Assembly (NCBI GenBank): GCA_049325415.1
Contig: JBMOLL010000022.1
Coordinates: 1-64,000, forward strand
Origin: JBMOLL01 sp049325415
Lineage (GTDB): Bacteria > Bacteroidota > Bacteroidia > Bacteroidales > GCA-2748055
Direction of reading: 5' to 3'
DNA: 64,000 nt
Numbering within the stretch: the first letter of the stretch is position 1; each line of letters begins with the position of its first letter. Below are positions 18,119-26,333 of this stretch, one piece after another. The notes under the pieces were generated by a model. The model saw nothing but the letters and a program-made list of their open reading frames with translations, made no database searches and was not told the DNA's origin. The translations under genes were made by a program, and so were the position numbers.

Positions 18119-19072
18119 ATGAAAACACGGATTACCTTGATTTTACTGGCCATGATAGCCACTTCCTGTACACAGACACCCCGGGAAGAGGCAAAAGTTG
18201 AGATTGCCGACAGCTCACTCTGTCAGCTTGGTGAAGGAGCTTTCTGGGATGGCCCTCAGAACCGTCTTCTTTACGTAGATATTACGGGCAGTAAACTATT
18301 CGAATACTTTCCCGAAACCGGAAAGAAAGAAAGCTATGACATGCCTTCCATGATCGGCACCGTTGTGCCCGAAGATGAAACGCATGTAATTGTTGCCCTG
18401 ATCGATGGCATCTACCGCTTCACACCCGAAAGCGGTGAACTCAGCCTGCTTGTATTACCTGAGGGTCACACCTCCACCCAGCGTTTCAATGACGGCAAAT
18501 GTGACCCGGAAGGCCGGTTATGGGTTGGCAGTATGTCACTGACCGGAGAAGAAAAGATGTCGTTCCTGTACCGGGTTGATCAGAAAGGACAGGCAGAAGC
18601 AATGCTCGATAGCATTACCATCTCAAACGGAATAGCATGGAACAGCAAGGGTGACAAAATGTATTATGTTGATACCCCTACCCGGATCGTTATGGAATAT
18701 GAATACGATCGGGCAAGCGGGGAACTGGGGAAAGGACGGCAGGCAATAGTTGTAACCGACACACTCGGATCGCCCGATGGAATGAGCATTGATGAGGAGG
18801 ATAAACTCTGGATTGCCATGTGGGGCGGTTCGGCTGTATGCCGCTATGATCCGGTTACGGGCCGGTTGATGGAAAGGATCATGGTTCCCGCAAAAAACGT
18901 TACCTCCTGTGCCTTTGGAGGCAGGGACAGAAACATACTTTACATTACCACAGCCGGAAATTTCGGGGATAAGGAAGCAGACGAAAAATACCCCCTGGCA
19001 GGTTCACTGTTCAAGATGCGGACCCCTGTAAAGGGACCACAATTTAAAAATTATATAAATTATATAAATTAA
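18119..19072 (+). CDS. SMP-30/gluconolactonase-like lipoprotein
   Basis: 317 aa six-bladed beta-propeller of the SMP-30/LRE family. A lipobox (ATSC, Cys17) makes it an envelope lipoprotein. The metal-binding residues expected for the family can be placed: Glu in LGEGAFWD, Asn in ISNGIAWN and Asp in SPDGMSIDEEDKLWIAMWGG. These enzymes open sugar lactones such as gluconolactone, using a divalent metal. The gene stands alone between a terminator and the FMN-binding lipoprotein gene, but follows the Gfo/Idh operon closely; a dehydrogenase making a lactone followed by a lactonase would be a sensible pair. That link is inference. Confidence 0.85.
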   Translation: MKTRITLILLAMIATSCTQTPREEAKVEIADSSLCQLGEGAFWDGPQNRLLYVDITGSKLFEYFPETGKKESYDMPSMIGTVVPEDETHVIVALIDGIYRFTPESGELSLLVLPEGHTSTQRFNDGKCDPEGRLWVGSMSLTGEEKMSFLYRVDQKGQAEAMLDSITISNGIAWNSKGDKMYYVDTPTRIVMEYEYDRASGELGKGRQAIVVTDTLGSPDGMSIDEEDKLWIAMWGGSAVCRYDPVTGRLMERIMVPAKNVTSCAFGGRDRNILYITTAGNFGDKEADEKYPLAGSLFKMRTPVKGPQFKNYINYIN

Positions 19073-19082
19073 GTAGCATTGC

Positions 19083-19113
19083 TTGTATATAAACAAGTAA
19101 CTATTTATCTTTG
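19083..19113 (+). promoter_or_regulatory. Strong Bacteroidota-type promoter
   Basis: TTG (19083-19085), 20 bp spacer, TATCTTTG (19106-19113, perfect TAnnTTTG). It lies 31 bp before ATG 19145 and is one of the two best matches in the window. Confidence 0.6.
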
Positions 19114-19144
19114 AACAGATGTAAATATGTAATAAATTACCATT

Positions 19145-19597
19145 ATGAAAAAAACGTTATTGTTTGTACTTGCAGTCGTTTTAATGGCAGCCTGTGGTAA
19201 AACCACCTACGTGGACGGAACCTATACGGCTGAATATGACGCGCTGGATTCTCATGGCTGGAAAGCATTTGTAACCATTGTACTGAGTGATGATGTCATC
19301 ACCTCTGCTGACTATGATTACTTCAATGCTGATGGTGAAAGGAAGAGTGAAGACTCTGCTTACAATGCATCCATGCTCGCCATCAAAGGTATCAATCCTG
19401 CAATGTACTGCCCCATGATCAACACGAATATCATGGACGCTGTAATTGTTCCGGAGTTTGATTCCATTGATGTGGTTGCCGGTGCAACCCATTCCTGCGA
19501 AAATGCAAATGAGCTTGTTAAGGAAGCTCTTGCTTCAGCAAAGGATGGTGCTGGTGATGTAGTGGTTCCTCAGCCGGATCCCGCAACAGCAAAATGA
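19145..19597 (+). CDS. FMN-binding-domain lipoprotein, probably covalently flavinylated
   Basis: 150 aa lipoprotein (lipobox MAAC, Cys17). The mature part is a single FMN_bind-type domain: VDGTYTAEYD at the start, a conserved HGWKAFVTIVL strand, and DVVAGATHSC at 109-118. The D-x-x-[AST]-G-A-T pattern is the attachment motif recognised by the flavin transferase ApbE, so Thr115 is the likely FMN-bearing residue. Related proteins (PplA-type and RnfG/NqrC-like domains) carry electrons outside the cytoplasm. No apbE, rnf or nqr gene is adjacent; the partner must be elsewhere. It has its own promoter and terminator, so it is probably a well-expressed monocistronic gene. The C-terminal tail is low-complexity and acidic/proline-rich. 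Confidence 0.75.
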   Translation: MKKTLLFVLAVVLMAACGKTTYVDGTYTAEYDALDSHGWKAFVTIVLSDDVITSADYDYFNADGERKSEDSAYNASMLAIKGINPAMYCPMINTNIMDAVIVPEFDSIDVVAGATHSCENANELVKEALASAKDGAGDVVVPQPDPATAK

Positions 19598-19620
19598 TTC
19601 AAGGACTAAGAAAAAGAGAA

Positions 19621-19646
19621 AGGGTGCCCTGTGGCGCCCTTTTTTT
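19621..19646 (+). terminator. Rho-independent terminator
   Basis: 8-bp stem (19621-19628 with 19633-19640, one G-T pair), CTGT loop, T run to 19646. Ends the FMN-binding lipoprotein transcript. Confidence 0.85.
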
Positions 19647-19793
19647 ATTATGAAACTTTTAAGCTGGAGTATAACCGCGACTGACAAGAACGGTTCTATT
19701 CCATTATACTGAGAGAATAGCCGGCCGGTGTTCTGGCATAGTTAGCAGGCATTCACCCATATGGCACAGCAGCCCGGAGCAATATCCGGGGAA

Positions 19794-20489
19794 TTACATC
19801 AGTTTAAACCGTATCGGTATGGAGTAGAGCACCGGAACCAGTTTGCCGTTTTGCATTCCCGGCCGAAAATCAGGCAGCATATTAAGTACCCGCAATACCT
19901 CATTATCGATATCGGGATGGACGCCCCGGATGATCCTGACATCGACTACCTTTCCGCTCTTACTCACCACGAAGGTTGCACTTACCACCCCCTGAATTCC
20001 CATCCTTGCTGCCTCTTCAGGATAGACTATATGGGCATAGATCCAGGGCAGAAGCTGATCGTCGCCTCCTGGGAACAGTGGTTTGATCTGCACGGCTCCG
20101 CTGAGCACCGGATCGACAATTTCCGGTTCATCAGCCCCGTTTCCGTCCTGATCCAGCCACCAGTCAACAAAGCCTGATGCTATTGAGGAACCGGGATCAA
20201 TCATAGAGATATCGGCATCGGTAAACTGAATATCGGGGACCACATCAAGAATGGGCTGAACGGGAGGCCTTGGTTGTTCCTTCTTCTTTTCCGGCGGAGG
20301 GGTACGCATCATAAATTCCTCTCCTGAAGGATCAATGTTTTTTGCCAGAGAGGCTGTTGCGGTATGTTCCGGTCGTGTACCCCATTCGAAGCATACCAGA
20401 GAGATGGAAAGAATAACAACCAGTCCGGTTTCAAGATGGATGGAGCGTCGCTTCTCAAGGTCAGCTCCCGGATTTTTTTTCGGTGTCAT
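19794..20489 (-). CDS. TonB-family energy transducer
   Basis: 231 aa. Cytoplasmic head, one N-terminal membrane anchor (TGLVVILSISLVCFEWG, about 21-37), a proline/lysine-rich periplasmic spacer (PPPEKKKEQPRPPVQP), and a C-terminal TonB domain with IVYPEEAARMGIQGVVSATF and the later RIIRGVHPDIDNEVLRVL. It links the proton motive force to outer-membrane receptors. No exbB/exbD or receptor is adjacent; the nearest receptor in the window is 37 kb away. Several TonB paralogues per genome are usual in Bacteroidota, so it may serve any receptor. It diverges from the 2-hydroxyacid dehydrogenase gene. Confidence 0.85.
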   Translation of the reverse strand: MTPKKNPGADLEKRRSIHLETGLVVILSISLVCFEWGTRPEHTATASLAKNIDPSGEEFMMRTPPPEKKKEQPRPPVQPILDVVPDIQFTDADISMIDPGSSIASGFVDWWLDQDGNGADEPEIVDPVLSGAVQIKPLFPGGDDQLLPWIYAHIVYPEEAARMGIQGVVSATFVVSKSGKVVDVRIIRGVHPDIDNEVLRVLNMLPDFRPGMQNGKLVPVLYSIPIRFKLM

Positions 20490-20743
20490 ACATTCAGGTT
20501 TTAAAGTGGGTTTCTGTAAATAAAACGGGAGAAGGGCCTGTGAACTTCAGTTTTTGAAGAGTTTTTACAACACCCGGTCGCCTGCAATAAAATTCTATTT
20601 TCCAGCGTTTTATTATTTTGAGTTTATTCTCCATCGGTCCTGTCAGCGCTCTTTCTTATCACAGTTGGGTGCGAACCAAAAATTGTGCGGTTTGTTTTAT
20701 ATTCACAATAAATTTCGGGTGAAAAACACAGCAGACTGAACAC

Positions 20744-21694
20744 ATGACAGAAATTGTATTCCTTGATGCAGCAACCATTGGTAAGGTTAAGAATATTAAG
20801 CTGCTGCAGAAACTCGGCAAACTGGATATCTATGACCTTACGCGACCTGACCAGCTCCTGGAGAGGGCAAGCGGGAAAGAGGTCCTTATCACCAACAAGG
20901 TCAGGATCACGGCTGAGACCATGGACCGCCTTCCCGACCTCAGGTTGATCTGTGTTTCAGCAACCGGGATGGACCACATAGATCTTCAGCATGCCCGGAA
21001 AAAGGGGATCCAGGTAAAGAATGTAGCCGGATACTCAACGGATTCCGTTGCCCAGCTATGCTTTACCATGTTGCTTTACCTTGTTAACCGTCCCTCCTAC
21101 TATGATCAGTATGTAAAAAGCGGGGCCTATTCCAAAAGCGGCATATTCACCCACCATGCAGTTCCTTTCTGGGAGTTGCGGGGGAAAAGAATGGGAATCA
21201 TCGGCCTGGGATCAATCGGCAGGCAGGTGGCGAAAATAGCCGACTCCTTCGGAATGGAGGTGGTTTTCTATTCCACAACGGGCAGAAATAACAATATCCA
21301 TTACAAACGTTTTGAACTCGACGATCTCCTGAAAAGTTCAGATGTTGTTTCCATTCATGCACCCCTTTCAGATGCAACGCGCGGACTGATCAACTATGAA
21401 CGGATCAAACTGATGAGACCCTGCGCCATACTTCTTAACCTGGGCAGGGGTGGAATTGTTAATGAAGAGGACCTTGCCCGGGCTCTGAATGAGAATCTGA
21501 TTGCTGCCGCCGGGCTTGATGTACTTGAAGAAGAACCTTTGGCGAGCGACCATCCTCTTTTAAAGCTTTACGACCGCGACAAGATCCTTATCACTCCCCA
21601 CATGGCCTGGACTTCTGTTGAAGCAAGAGAGGAGCTGATCCGTCGTACTGCAGGAAATATTGAGGATTTCCTTGCCAGGCATAATGAGGATTAA
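20744..21694 (+). CDS. D-2-hydroxyacid dehydrogenase, NAD-dependent
   Basis: 316 aa cytoplasmic enzyme of the D-isomer-specific 2-hydroxyacid dehydrogenase family (glycerate/hydroxypyruvate reductase-like). Seen: NAD-binding GLGSIG at 154-159, catalytic Arg235 in LGRGG, Glu264 in LEEEP and His286 in TPHMAW, so the catalytic relay is complete. Length is that of the short catalytic-only class (no ACT domain), which argues against SerA. Likely reduces glyoxylate or hydroxypyruvate. Monocistronic, divergent from tonB with a 254-bp shared upstream region in which I see no clear promoter. Confidence 0.85.
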   Translation: MTEIVFLDAATIGKVKNIKLLQKLGKLDIYDLTRPDQLLERASGKEVLITNKVRITAETMDRLPDLRLICVSATGMDHIDLQHARKKGIQVKNVAGYSTDSVAQLCFTMLLYLVNRPSYYDQYVKSGAYSKSGIFTHHAVPFWELRGKRMGIIGLGSIGRQVAKIADSFGMEVVFYSTTGRNNNIHYKRFELDDLLKSSDVVSIHAPLSDATRGLINYERIKLMRPCAILLNLGRGGIVNEEDLARALNENLIAAAGLDVLEEEPLASDHPLLKLYDRDKILITPHMAWTSVEAREELIRRTAGNIEDFLARHNED

Positions 21695-21804
21695 ACCAGT
21701 TGTTAATTTCATCGGGTAAGAATTTTAACTTCCGGAAGAATGTTTTTTCATGATTCTTTCGTACTTTAATATCGTATTTAAGTAAAACCTAAAACTCAAA
21801 CCCA

Positions 21805-22968
21805 ATGAAAAAAATTCTCACCCTAATGCTCCTTGCGGGCATTGCACTCTATTCCTGTGAACGGACGGAACTGGCTCCCCCTGCTGCAGAATTTCAGGAT
21901 GAATATTCGGCACAGATCCCCGGGCAGTATATCGTTGTGCTCAATGATGAAGGTGTGCTGAAGTCAACCGGAAAGCTCAATTACGACGAAGCCGTTTCCA
22001 GGGCACGTACCACAGCCGCGCAGATGGTCCCTGCTGCTGCTTCGGAAGGCCGGATCCTGCAGGCCTATGCCAGGGTTCTGAATGGCTTTGCCGCCCAGCT
22101 GAGTTCGGAAGAAGTTGACATGCTACTGCGGGATCCCAGAGTCAGAGATGTACGTCCCGACTATGTGATCTACAAAAAACCAACACCTCCGGTTGATACC
22201 ACCACCTCTTCACAGACGATTCCCTGGGGCATTACCCGGGTTGGCTCGGCTGACGGAACCGGAAAAGTTGCCTGGATCATCGATACAGGTGTTGATTATG
22301 ACCATCCCGACCTGAATGTCGACATTACTAGGGCACGGACCTATGTTACCAGGACCACTACTGCTAACGACGATAATGGCCATGGAACACACGTTGCCGG
22401 AACGATTGCAGCCCGGAATAATACCATTGGCGTGATCGGAGTTGCCTATAATGCAACAGTGGTTCCCGTTAAGGTTCTTGATAAACGCGGAAGCGGTACC
22501 TATTCGGCTATCATTGCCGGTATTGATTATGTTGCTGCAACCGCAAATCCCGGAGATGTCGCCAATATGAGTCTTGGCGGACCGTATGATCAGACACTGA
22601 ATGATGCCGTGCTTGGACTTGCTGATGCCGGCGTACTGGTTGCCCTTGCAGCCGGAAACGAATCGCAGGATGCCACCCTGGTATCCCCGGCCAGTGCCAA
22701 TCATATGAATATTTACACGGTTTCGGCATTCCAGACAGGCGATATCTGGGCTTCCTTCTCCAACTTCGGCACACCGGTTGATGTTGCCGCGCCTGGAGTA
22801 AACATCCTCTCGACCTATAAGGATGGTGGTTATGCTACCCTGGCTGGTACATCCATGGCTTCACCCCATGTAGCCGGGCTTTTGCTGATCACAAACGGTC
22901 ATTTAAGCTATGACGGTTACGTATCGGGTGATCCCGATGGTGATCCGGATCCGATCGGTCACAAATAA
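21805..22968 (+). CDS. Subtilisin-family (S8) serine protease lipoprotein
   Basis: 387 aa. Lipobox LYSC (Cys18), an inhibitor-I9 propeptide (about 38-125, with GQYIVVLNDE and the VLNGFAAQLS strand), then a compact S8 catalytic domain: Asp160 in IIDTGVDYDHPDL, His193 in GHGTHVAGT, oxyanion Asn285 in AAGNES and Ser350 in GTSMASPHVAG. The domain ends soon after the serine with an acidic DPDGDPDPIG tail, perhaps calcium-binding. No T9SS sorting domain is present, so it is probably tethered by its lipid. Self-processing of the propeptide is expected. Single gene ending at a strong bidirectional terminator. Confidence 0.9.
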   Translation: MKKILTLMLLAGIALYSCERTELAPPAAEFQDEYSAQIPGQYIVVLNDEGVLKSTGKLNYDEAVSRARTTAAQMVPAAASEGRILQAYARVLNGFAAQLSSEEVDMLLRDPRVRDVRPDYVIYKKPTPPVDTTTSSQTIPWGITRVGSADGTGKVAWIIDTGVDYDHPDLNVDITRARTYVTRTTTANDDNGHGTHVAGTIAARNNTIGVIGVAYNATVVPVKVLDKRGSGTYSAIIAGIDYVAATANPGDVANMSLGGPYDQTLNDAVLGLADAGVLVALAAGNESQDATLVSPASANHMNIYTVSAFQTGDIWASFSNFGTPVDVAAPGVNILSTYKDGGYATLAGTSMASPHVAGLLLITNGHLSYDGYVSGDPDGDPDPIGHK

Positions 22969-22990
22969 CTGTAAAGAACGTAAATAAAAA

Positions 22991-23017
22991 GGGCCCCTGG
23001 AATGGGGCCCTTTTTTT
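22991..23017. terminator. Bidirectional terminator between convergent genes
   Basis: GGGCCCC/GGGGCCC stem (22991-22997 with 23004-23010), 6-nt loop, flanked by T7 downstream and by A5 upstream. It can end both the protease transcript and the convergent DUF1080 transcript. Confidence 0.85.
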
Positions 23018-23032
23018 ATGACAGGAAGAAAA

Positions 23033-23845
23033 TCAAAGTTCCTTGATTTTTATGCTGCGGAACCAGACATCATCGCCATGATCCTGAAGACCGATAAACC
23101 CGGTTGAAGCAACTTTAGCCCAGTTCGGGTTGAGTCCGGGAAATTTCGAATTGGCCACCAGTTCATCCCATTCCGGTGTCCAGAGATGATACTCGAGGAC
23201 ATTCTCTCCGTTTTGCTTGTGAACAACCGTGCCCTTATAGCAGATAATCTCAACACTGTTCCATTCACCGGCAGGCTTGGCATTCTGGGGAACTGCGGGG
23301 ATCAGGTCATATAATGAACCCGCCTGACGGTTACCGTCTTTCCCGAGATTTGCATCAGGATGTCTTTCATTATCAAGCACCTGCATTTCAGGAGCGGTTT
23401 TCCAAATGAAATCATACTCAGGGCTTTCCTGACCAAGATAGAAGATACCGGAGTTCCCACCTTCTGAAATTTTCCATTCCAGTTTCAGGTGGAAGTTGGA
23501 AAATTGCTTTTCATAAATAATATCGCCGCCGTCAACTGCTCCGGCTTCTCCGCGACCGGAACCATTGCATTTCAAAGCACCGTCCTCAATGGTCCAGGCT
23601 TCCGGGAAATGATCCTTGCCGTATCCGCGCCAGCCGGCTGAAGTTTCTCCATCAAACAGCAAAACAAAACCCTGTTCTTTTTCCTTGTCGGAAAGGGTGT
23701 TGGCTGCGCAGGGCTGTTCTTCACAACAGGCTTTGTCTTCTGTAGATTTCTTTTCACTTTTTGTACTGCTGTTACAAGAAAGCAGGAAGGAACCTGCCAC
23801 CATCGCAACGGCAGTAAATAAAAACAGGTTTTTGTAGTTTTTCAT
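23033..23845 (-). CDS. DUF1080 (3-keto-disaccharide hydrolase domain) lipoprotein
   Basis: 270 aa from the ATG at 23845 (an ATG at 23857 is also possible). Lipobox LLSC gives an N-terminal lipoprotein, followed by a Ser/Lys linker with several cysteines (CCEEQPC). The rest is a single concanavalin-like DUF1080 domain: FVLLFDGETSAGWRGYGKD, EGGNSGIFYLGQE, MQVLDNERHPDA and VWFRSIKIKEL are all family signatures. DUF1080 proteins cleave or bind 3-keto-glycosides made by Gfo/Idh/MocA enzymes. The candidate partners here are the oxidoreductase at 16392 and the TIM barrel at 1147, but neither is adjacent. Confidence 0.85.
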   Translation of the reverse strand: MKNYKNLFLFTAVAMVAGSFLLSCNSSTKSEKKSTEDKACCEEQPCAANTLSDKEKEQGFVLLFDGETSAGWRGYGKDHFPEAWTIEDGALKCNGSGRGEAGAVDGGDIIYEKQFSNFHLKLEWKISEGGNSGIFYLGQESPEYDFIWKTAPEMQVLDNERHPDANLGKDGNRQAGSLYDLIPAVPQNAKPAGEWNSVEIICYKGTVVHKQNGENVLEYHLWTPEWDELVANSKFPGLNPNWAKVASTGFIGLQDHGDDVWFRSIKIKEL

Positions 23846-23990
23846 TTTGCTGTGCATTATTGATTAGACGTACTTTTGGATTTATCCCGCTAAATTTCAA
23901 AAAATATTGCGGAAAATTCAAATATTCCCGGTTTTTGTTTGAACAGGAGGAAATTTGTTTCTTCCTGAACGGCGAATATTCAGGGTCGGT

Positions 23991-24689
23991 TTAGCTCTCC
24001 GGCAAAAACCTCCCTCCTACGATCCTTTCCAGTCCCTTACGGTCGAGTATCGTAATCTCATCGCGGGTGGATCTGATGAGCCCCTGACTGTTGAACCATG
24101 AAAATTCACGGGAAAGAGCCGGTCGCGTTACCCCGAATAATTCCGAAAGTTGCTGATGCGTGGCCGGGAGATGGAAGTTATCACGATCCCTGGCATTTTC
24201 GAGGAGAAAGCCTGCAAGTTTGGATCTGATGGAACGAAAGGAAATAAATTTCAGTTTCTCGCTCAGGTATTGCGCCCGGCTGGATATCCCATCGAGATAA
24301 TTATTCAGGACTTTCAGATCGGACTGAAGCAGGTGTGAAAAGTCGTCCCGATGTATCTGCCAGATCTTTACCGCTTCATTGGCTGTTACTGTGACCGGAC
24401 AACGTCTTTTATTCCCGAATAGAAAGGCAGGCGCCAGCATTCCGGGAGGAGAGATATCTTCAATCTTCAGGATCTTTCCCGAGTAATCGAACATCTCTCC
24501 CCTGACTGTTCCCCGCAGAAGAACCCTCAGGTAGTCACAGGGGCTGCCCGCCTCCATAACAATTTCATCCTTTTCGTAACTTTTTACACGGTAGGGCACA
24601 ACTTCGAGCAGTTTCAGGATCTCTTTTTCATCCATCCTGCTGAATATCATTGCATATTTAAGCAAACCGGCTATTTCATCGGGATTCAT
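23991..24689 (-). CDS. Crp/Fnr-family transcriptional regulator
   Basis: 232 aa with an N-terminal cyclic-nucleotide-binding-type beta roll (about 20-125) and a C-terminal winged helix (about 155-220; LPATHQQLSELFGVTRPALSREF is the recognition region, slightly over two helices). No cluster of N-terminal cysteines is present, so it is not an Fe-S FNR; ligand unknown (haem-binding HcpR-type sensors have similar size). The ATG at 24689 is preferred to a TTG 24 bp upstream. It diverges from the ferredoxin-like gene with a 66-bp intergenic region, so it probably controls that gene and itself. This regulator-ferredoxin pairing recurs in anaerobic Bacteroidota. Confidence 0.85.
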   Translation of the reverse strand: MNPDEIAGLLKYAMIFSRMDEKEILKLLEVVPYRVKSYEKDEIVMEAGSPCDYLRVLLRGTVRGEMFDYSGKILKIEDISPPGMLAPAFLFGNKRRCPVTVTANEAVKIWQIHRDDFSHLLQSDLKVLNNYLDGISSRAQYLSEKLKFISFRSIRSKLAGFLLENARDRDNFHLPATHQQLSELFGVTRPALSREFSWFNSQGLIRSTRDEITILDRKGLERIVGGRFLPES

Positions 24690-24733
24690 ATAACGCCGTA
24701 ATAATTGGTACAAAACATATACAAAGCAAGGAC

Positions 24734-24741
24734 TATTTTTG
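24734..24741 (+). promoter_or_regulatory. Possible -7 element of the ferredoxin-like gene
   Basis: TATTTTTG, a perfect TAnnTTTG match, 14 bp before ATG 24756, would give a very short leader. No TTG at the right distance; if real it may need activation, perhaps by the divergent Crp/Fnr regulator. Confidence 0.3.
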
Positions 24742-24755
24742 TTTAAAAAAAGAAA

Positions 24756-25658
24756 ATGGAAAGAGACATTATCAAAATAGATGAGGAACTATGCAACGGA
24801 TGCGGCTTATGTATACCCAACTGTCAGGAAGGGGCCCTGCAGCTTATTGATGGTAAAGCCCGTCTTGTGAGCGAGCTGATGTGCGACGGGCTGGGAGCCT
24901 GCATCGGTTTCTGTCCCGAGGGAGCGATAGAAATTGAACGACGAGAAGCTGAAGCCTACAATGAGACGGCGGTTATCGCTGAAATGGCCGGGAAGGGAAA
25001 AAACCTGGTGACGGCCCACCTGAAGCACCTGGCCGACCATAGCCAGGAAGAATATCTTCGGGAAGGTCTGGCCTGGCTGGAAAAGAACAGCAGCACTCTC
25101 ACTTTTGATGCCGGGGAGATCATTTCTACTTTTACAAAGCCTAAGCCCGGCACTGCCTTTACCATCAGCAGAATGGCAGAACAGCACGAAGATGCTGCCT
25201 GTGGATGCCCGGGCAGTGCTTCCAGAGAACTGAAACAAAATCAGGAGGTCCGGAAAGAGTTCAGCGGTGAAATCGGGAGCGAACTCAGACAGTGGCCCGT
25301 TCAGTTCCATCTCATCAATCCTTCCGCAAGCTGGTTCCGGGATGCCGACGTGGTCCTGGCAGCAGACTGTGCGGCCTTTTCCTTCGGCGATTTCCACAGG
25401 AAGTTTATCAGGAATAATTCGGTGATCATTGCCTGTCCAAAGCTGGACACCGGAAAGGAACGTTATCTCAGCAAACTCGTCCAGCTGATCGATGAAACAA
25501 AAATCAACACCATCAGGGTTGTAATGATGGAAGTACCCTGTTGCGGCGGACTCCTTCAGCTTGTGAAGCAGGCACTGGAATACAGTGAGCGAAAGATCCC
25601 TGTGAAGGCCAGCATTATTTCGATTCAGGGGGAGATCCTGTCAGACAGTTGGTTATGA
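24756..25658 (+). CDS. Ferredoxin-like protein with cysteine-containing C-terminal domain
   Basis: 300 aa. N-terminal bacterial ferredoxin domain: first cluster ligands C13, C16, C19, C23; second site has C43, C49 and C53 in MCDGLGACIGFCPEG, with Leu46 where the usual second Cys would be. The remaining 240 residues form a separate domain, not recognised, with further cysteines in ACGCPG, LAADCAAF, IACPKLD and EVPCCGG that could bind metal or another cluster. Such proteins occur beside Crp/Fnr regulators and sometimes the hybrid-cluster protein in anaerobes. Here no hcp follows. Probably an electron carrier or redox sensor in nitrosative or oxygen stress; role uncertain. Confidence 0.75.
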   Translation: MERDIIKIDEELCNGCGLCIPNCQEGALQLIDGKARLVSELMCDGLGACIGFCPEGAIEIERREAEAYNETAVIAEMAGKGKNLVTAHLKHLADHSQEEYLREGLAWLEKNSSTLTFDAGEIISTFTKPKPGTAFTISRMAEQHEDAACGCPGSASRELKQNQEVRKEFSGEIGSELRQWPVQFHLINPSASWFRDADVVLAADCAAFSFGDFHRKFIRNNSVIIACPKLDTGKERYLSKLVQLIDETKINTIRVVMMEVPCCGGLLQLVKQALEYSERKIPVKASIISIQGEILSDSWL

Positions 25659-25707
25659 GCATTACAGGCTGATTCCGGGGGCAAGAAGATGTGAACTTGA
25701 CCTGAAT

Positions 25708-25749
25708 AGTTATTTTGCATAACTTGCAGAAAAGCGAACCGTTCTGCAA
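25708..25749. promoter_or_regulatory. Two adjacent inverted repeats upstream of the ECF sigma gene
   Basis: AGTTAT-N5-ATAACT at 25708-25724, immediately followed by TTGCAGAA-N10-TTCTGCAA at 25724-25749 (perfect 8-bp arms). They lie 50-110 bp after the ferredoxin-like stop and 71 bp or more before ATG 25821. No T run follows, so a factor-binding site is more likely than a terminator. Confidence 0.35.
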
Positions 25750-25820
25750 AACGGATTGATCCTATTGCCAGACACAGGAGTGTTGGTTTCCTCTGAAGTA
25801 TTCATTTAAATACCGGAAAC

Positions 25821-26327
25821 ATGGACACTGAACAGTCAACGAAGTTTAACGCACATCTGCTGGACCTGCAGAATCAGCTTTATTATTATGCGCTTCAACT
25901 GACATCGAACCGGGAGGATGCCCGGGACCTTGTCCAGGAGACCAGTTACAAGGCCCTGAAGAACAAGAATCTCCTGCACAGCGACAAACATGTAAGGGCA
26001 TGGCTGTACACGATCCTGAGGAATTCCTATATCAACCAGATCCGGAGCGGCCACAACAGACAGATAATATCCGAAAACAGTGATCTGTCAAACCAGGCTG
26101 TGAGCTCACCGGTTCCGCAGGATGAGAATCCCGACCGCATCTATGAACGGGAGGAACTGATGTCGATCGTCGGGAAACTTCCCCTGTCGTATTCCCAGCC
26201 GTTAAAACTGCACCTTTCAGGATATGCCTACAAGGAAATCTCCCGGATCCTGTCAATTCCAATCGGAACGGTAAAAAGCAGGATCCACCTCTCCAAAAAA
26301 CTACTCCGGAACTGTTACAACTGCTAG
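25821..26327 (+). CDS. ECF RNA polymerase sigma factor
   Basis: 168 aa with sigma region 2 (NQLYYYALQLTSNREDARDL ... AWLYTILRNSYINQIR, about 14-74) and region 4 (LPLSYSQPLKLHLSGYAYKEIS ... IPIGTVKSRIHLSKKLL, described here in parts, about 113-163). No anti-sigma (FecR or zinc-binding) gene follows; the next gene is convergent with only 6 bp between. Such orphan short ECFs occur in Bacteroidota and are often stress-related. The upstream region holds two inverted repeats that could be regulatory. Confidence 0.9.
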   Translation: MDTEQSTKFNAHLLDLQNQLYYYALQLTSNREDARDLVQETSYKALKNKNLLHSDKHVRAWLYTILRNSYINQIRSGHNRQIISENSDLSNQAVSSPVPQDENPDRIYEREELMSIVGKLPLSYSQPLKLHLSGYAYKEISRILSIPIGTVKSRIHLSKKLLRNCYNC

Positions 26328-26333
26328 TTTTTA

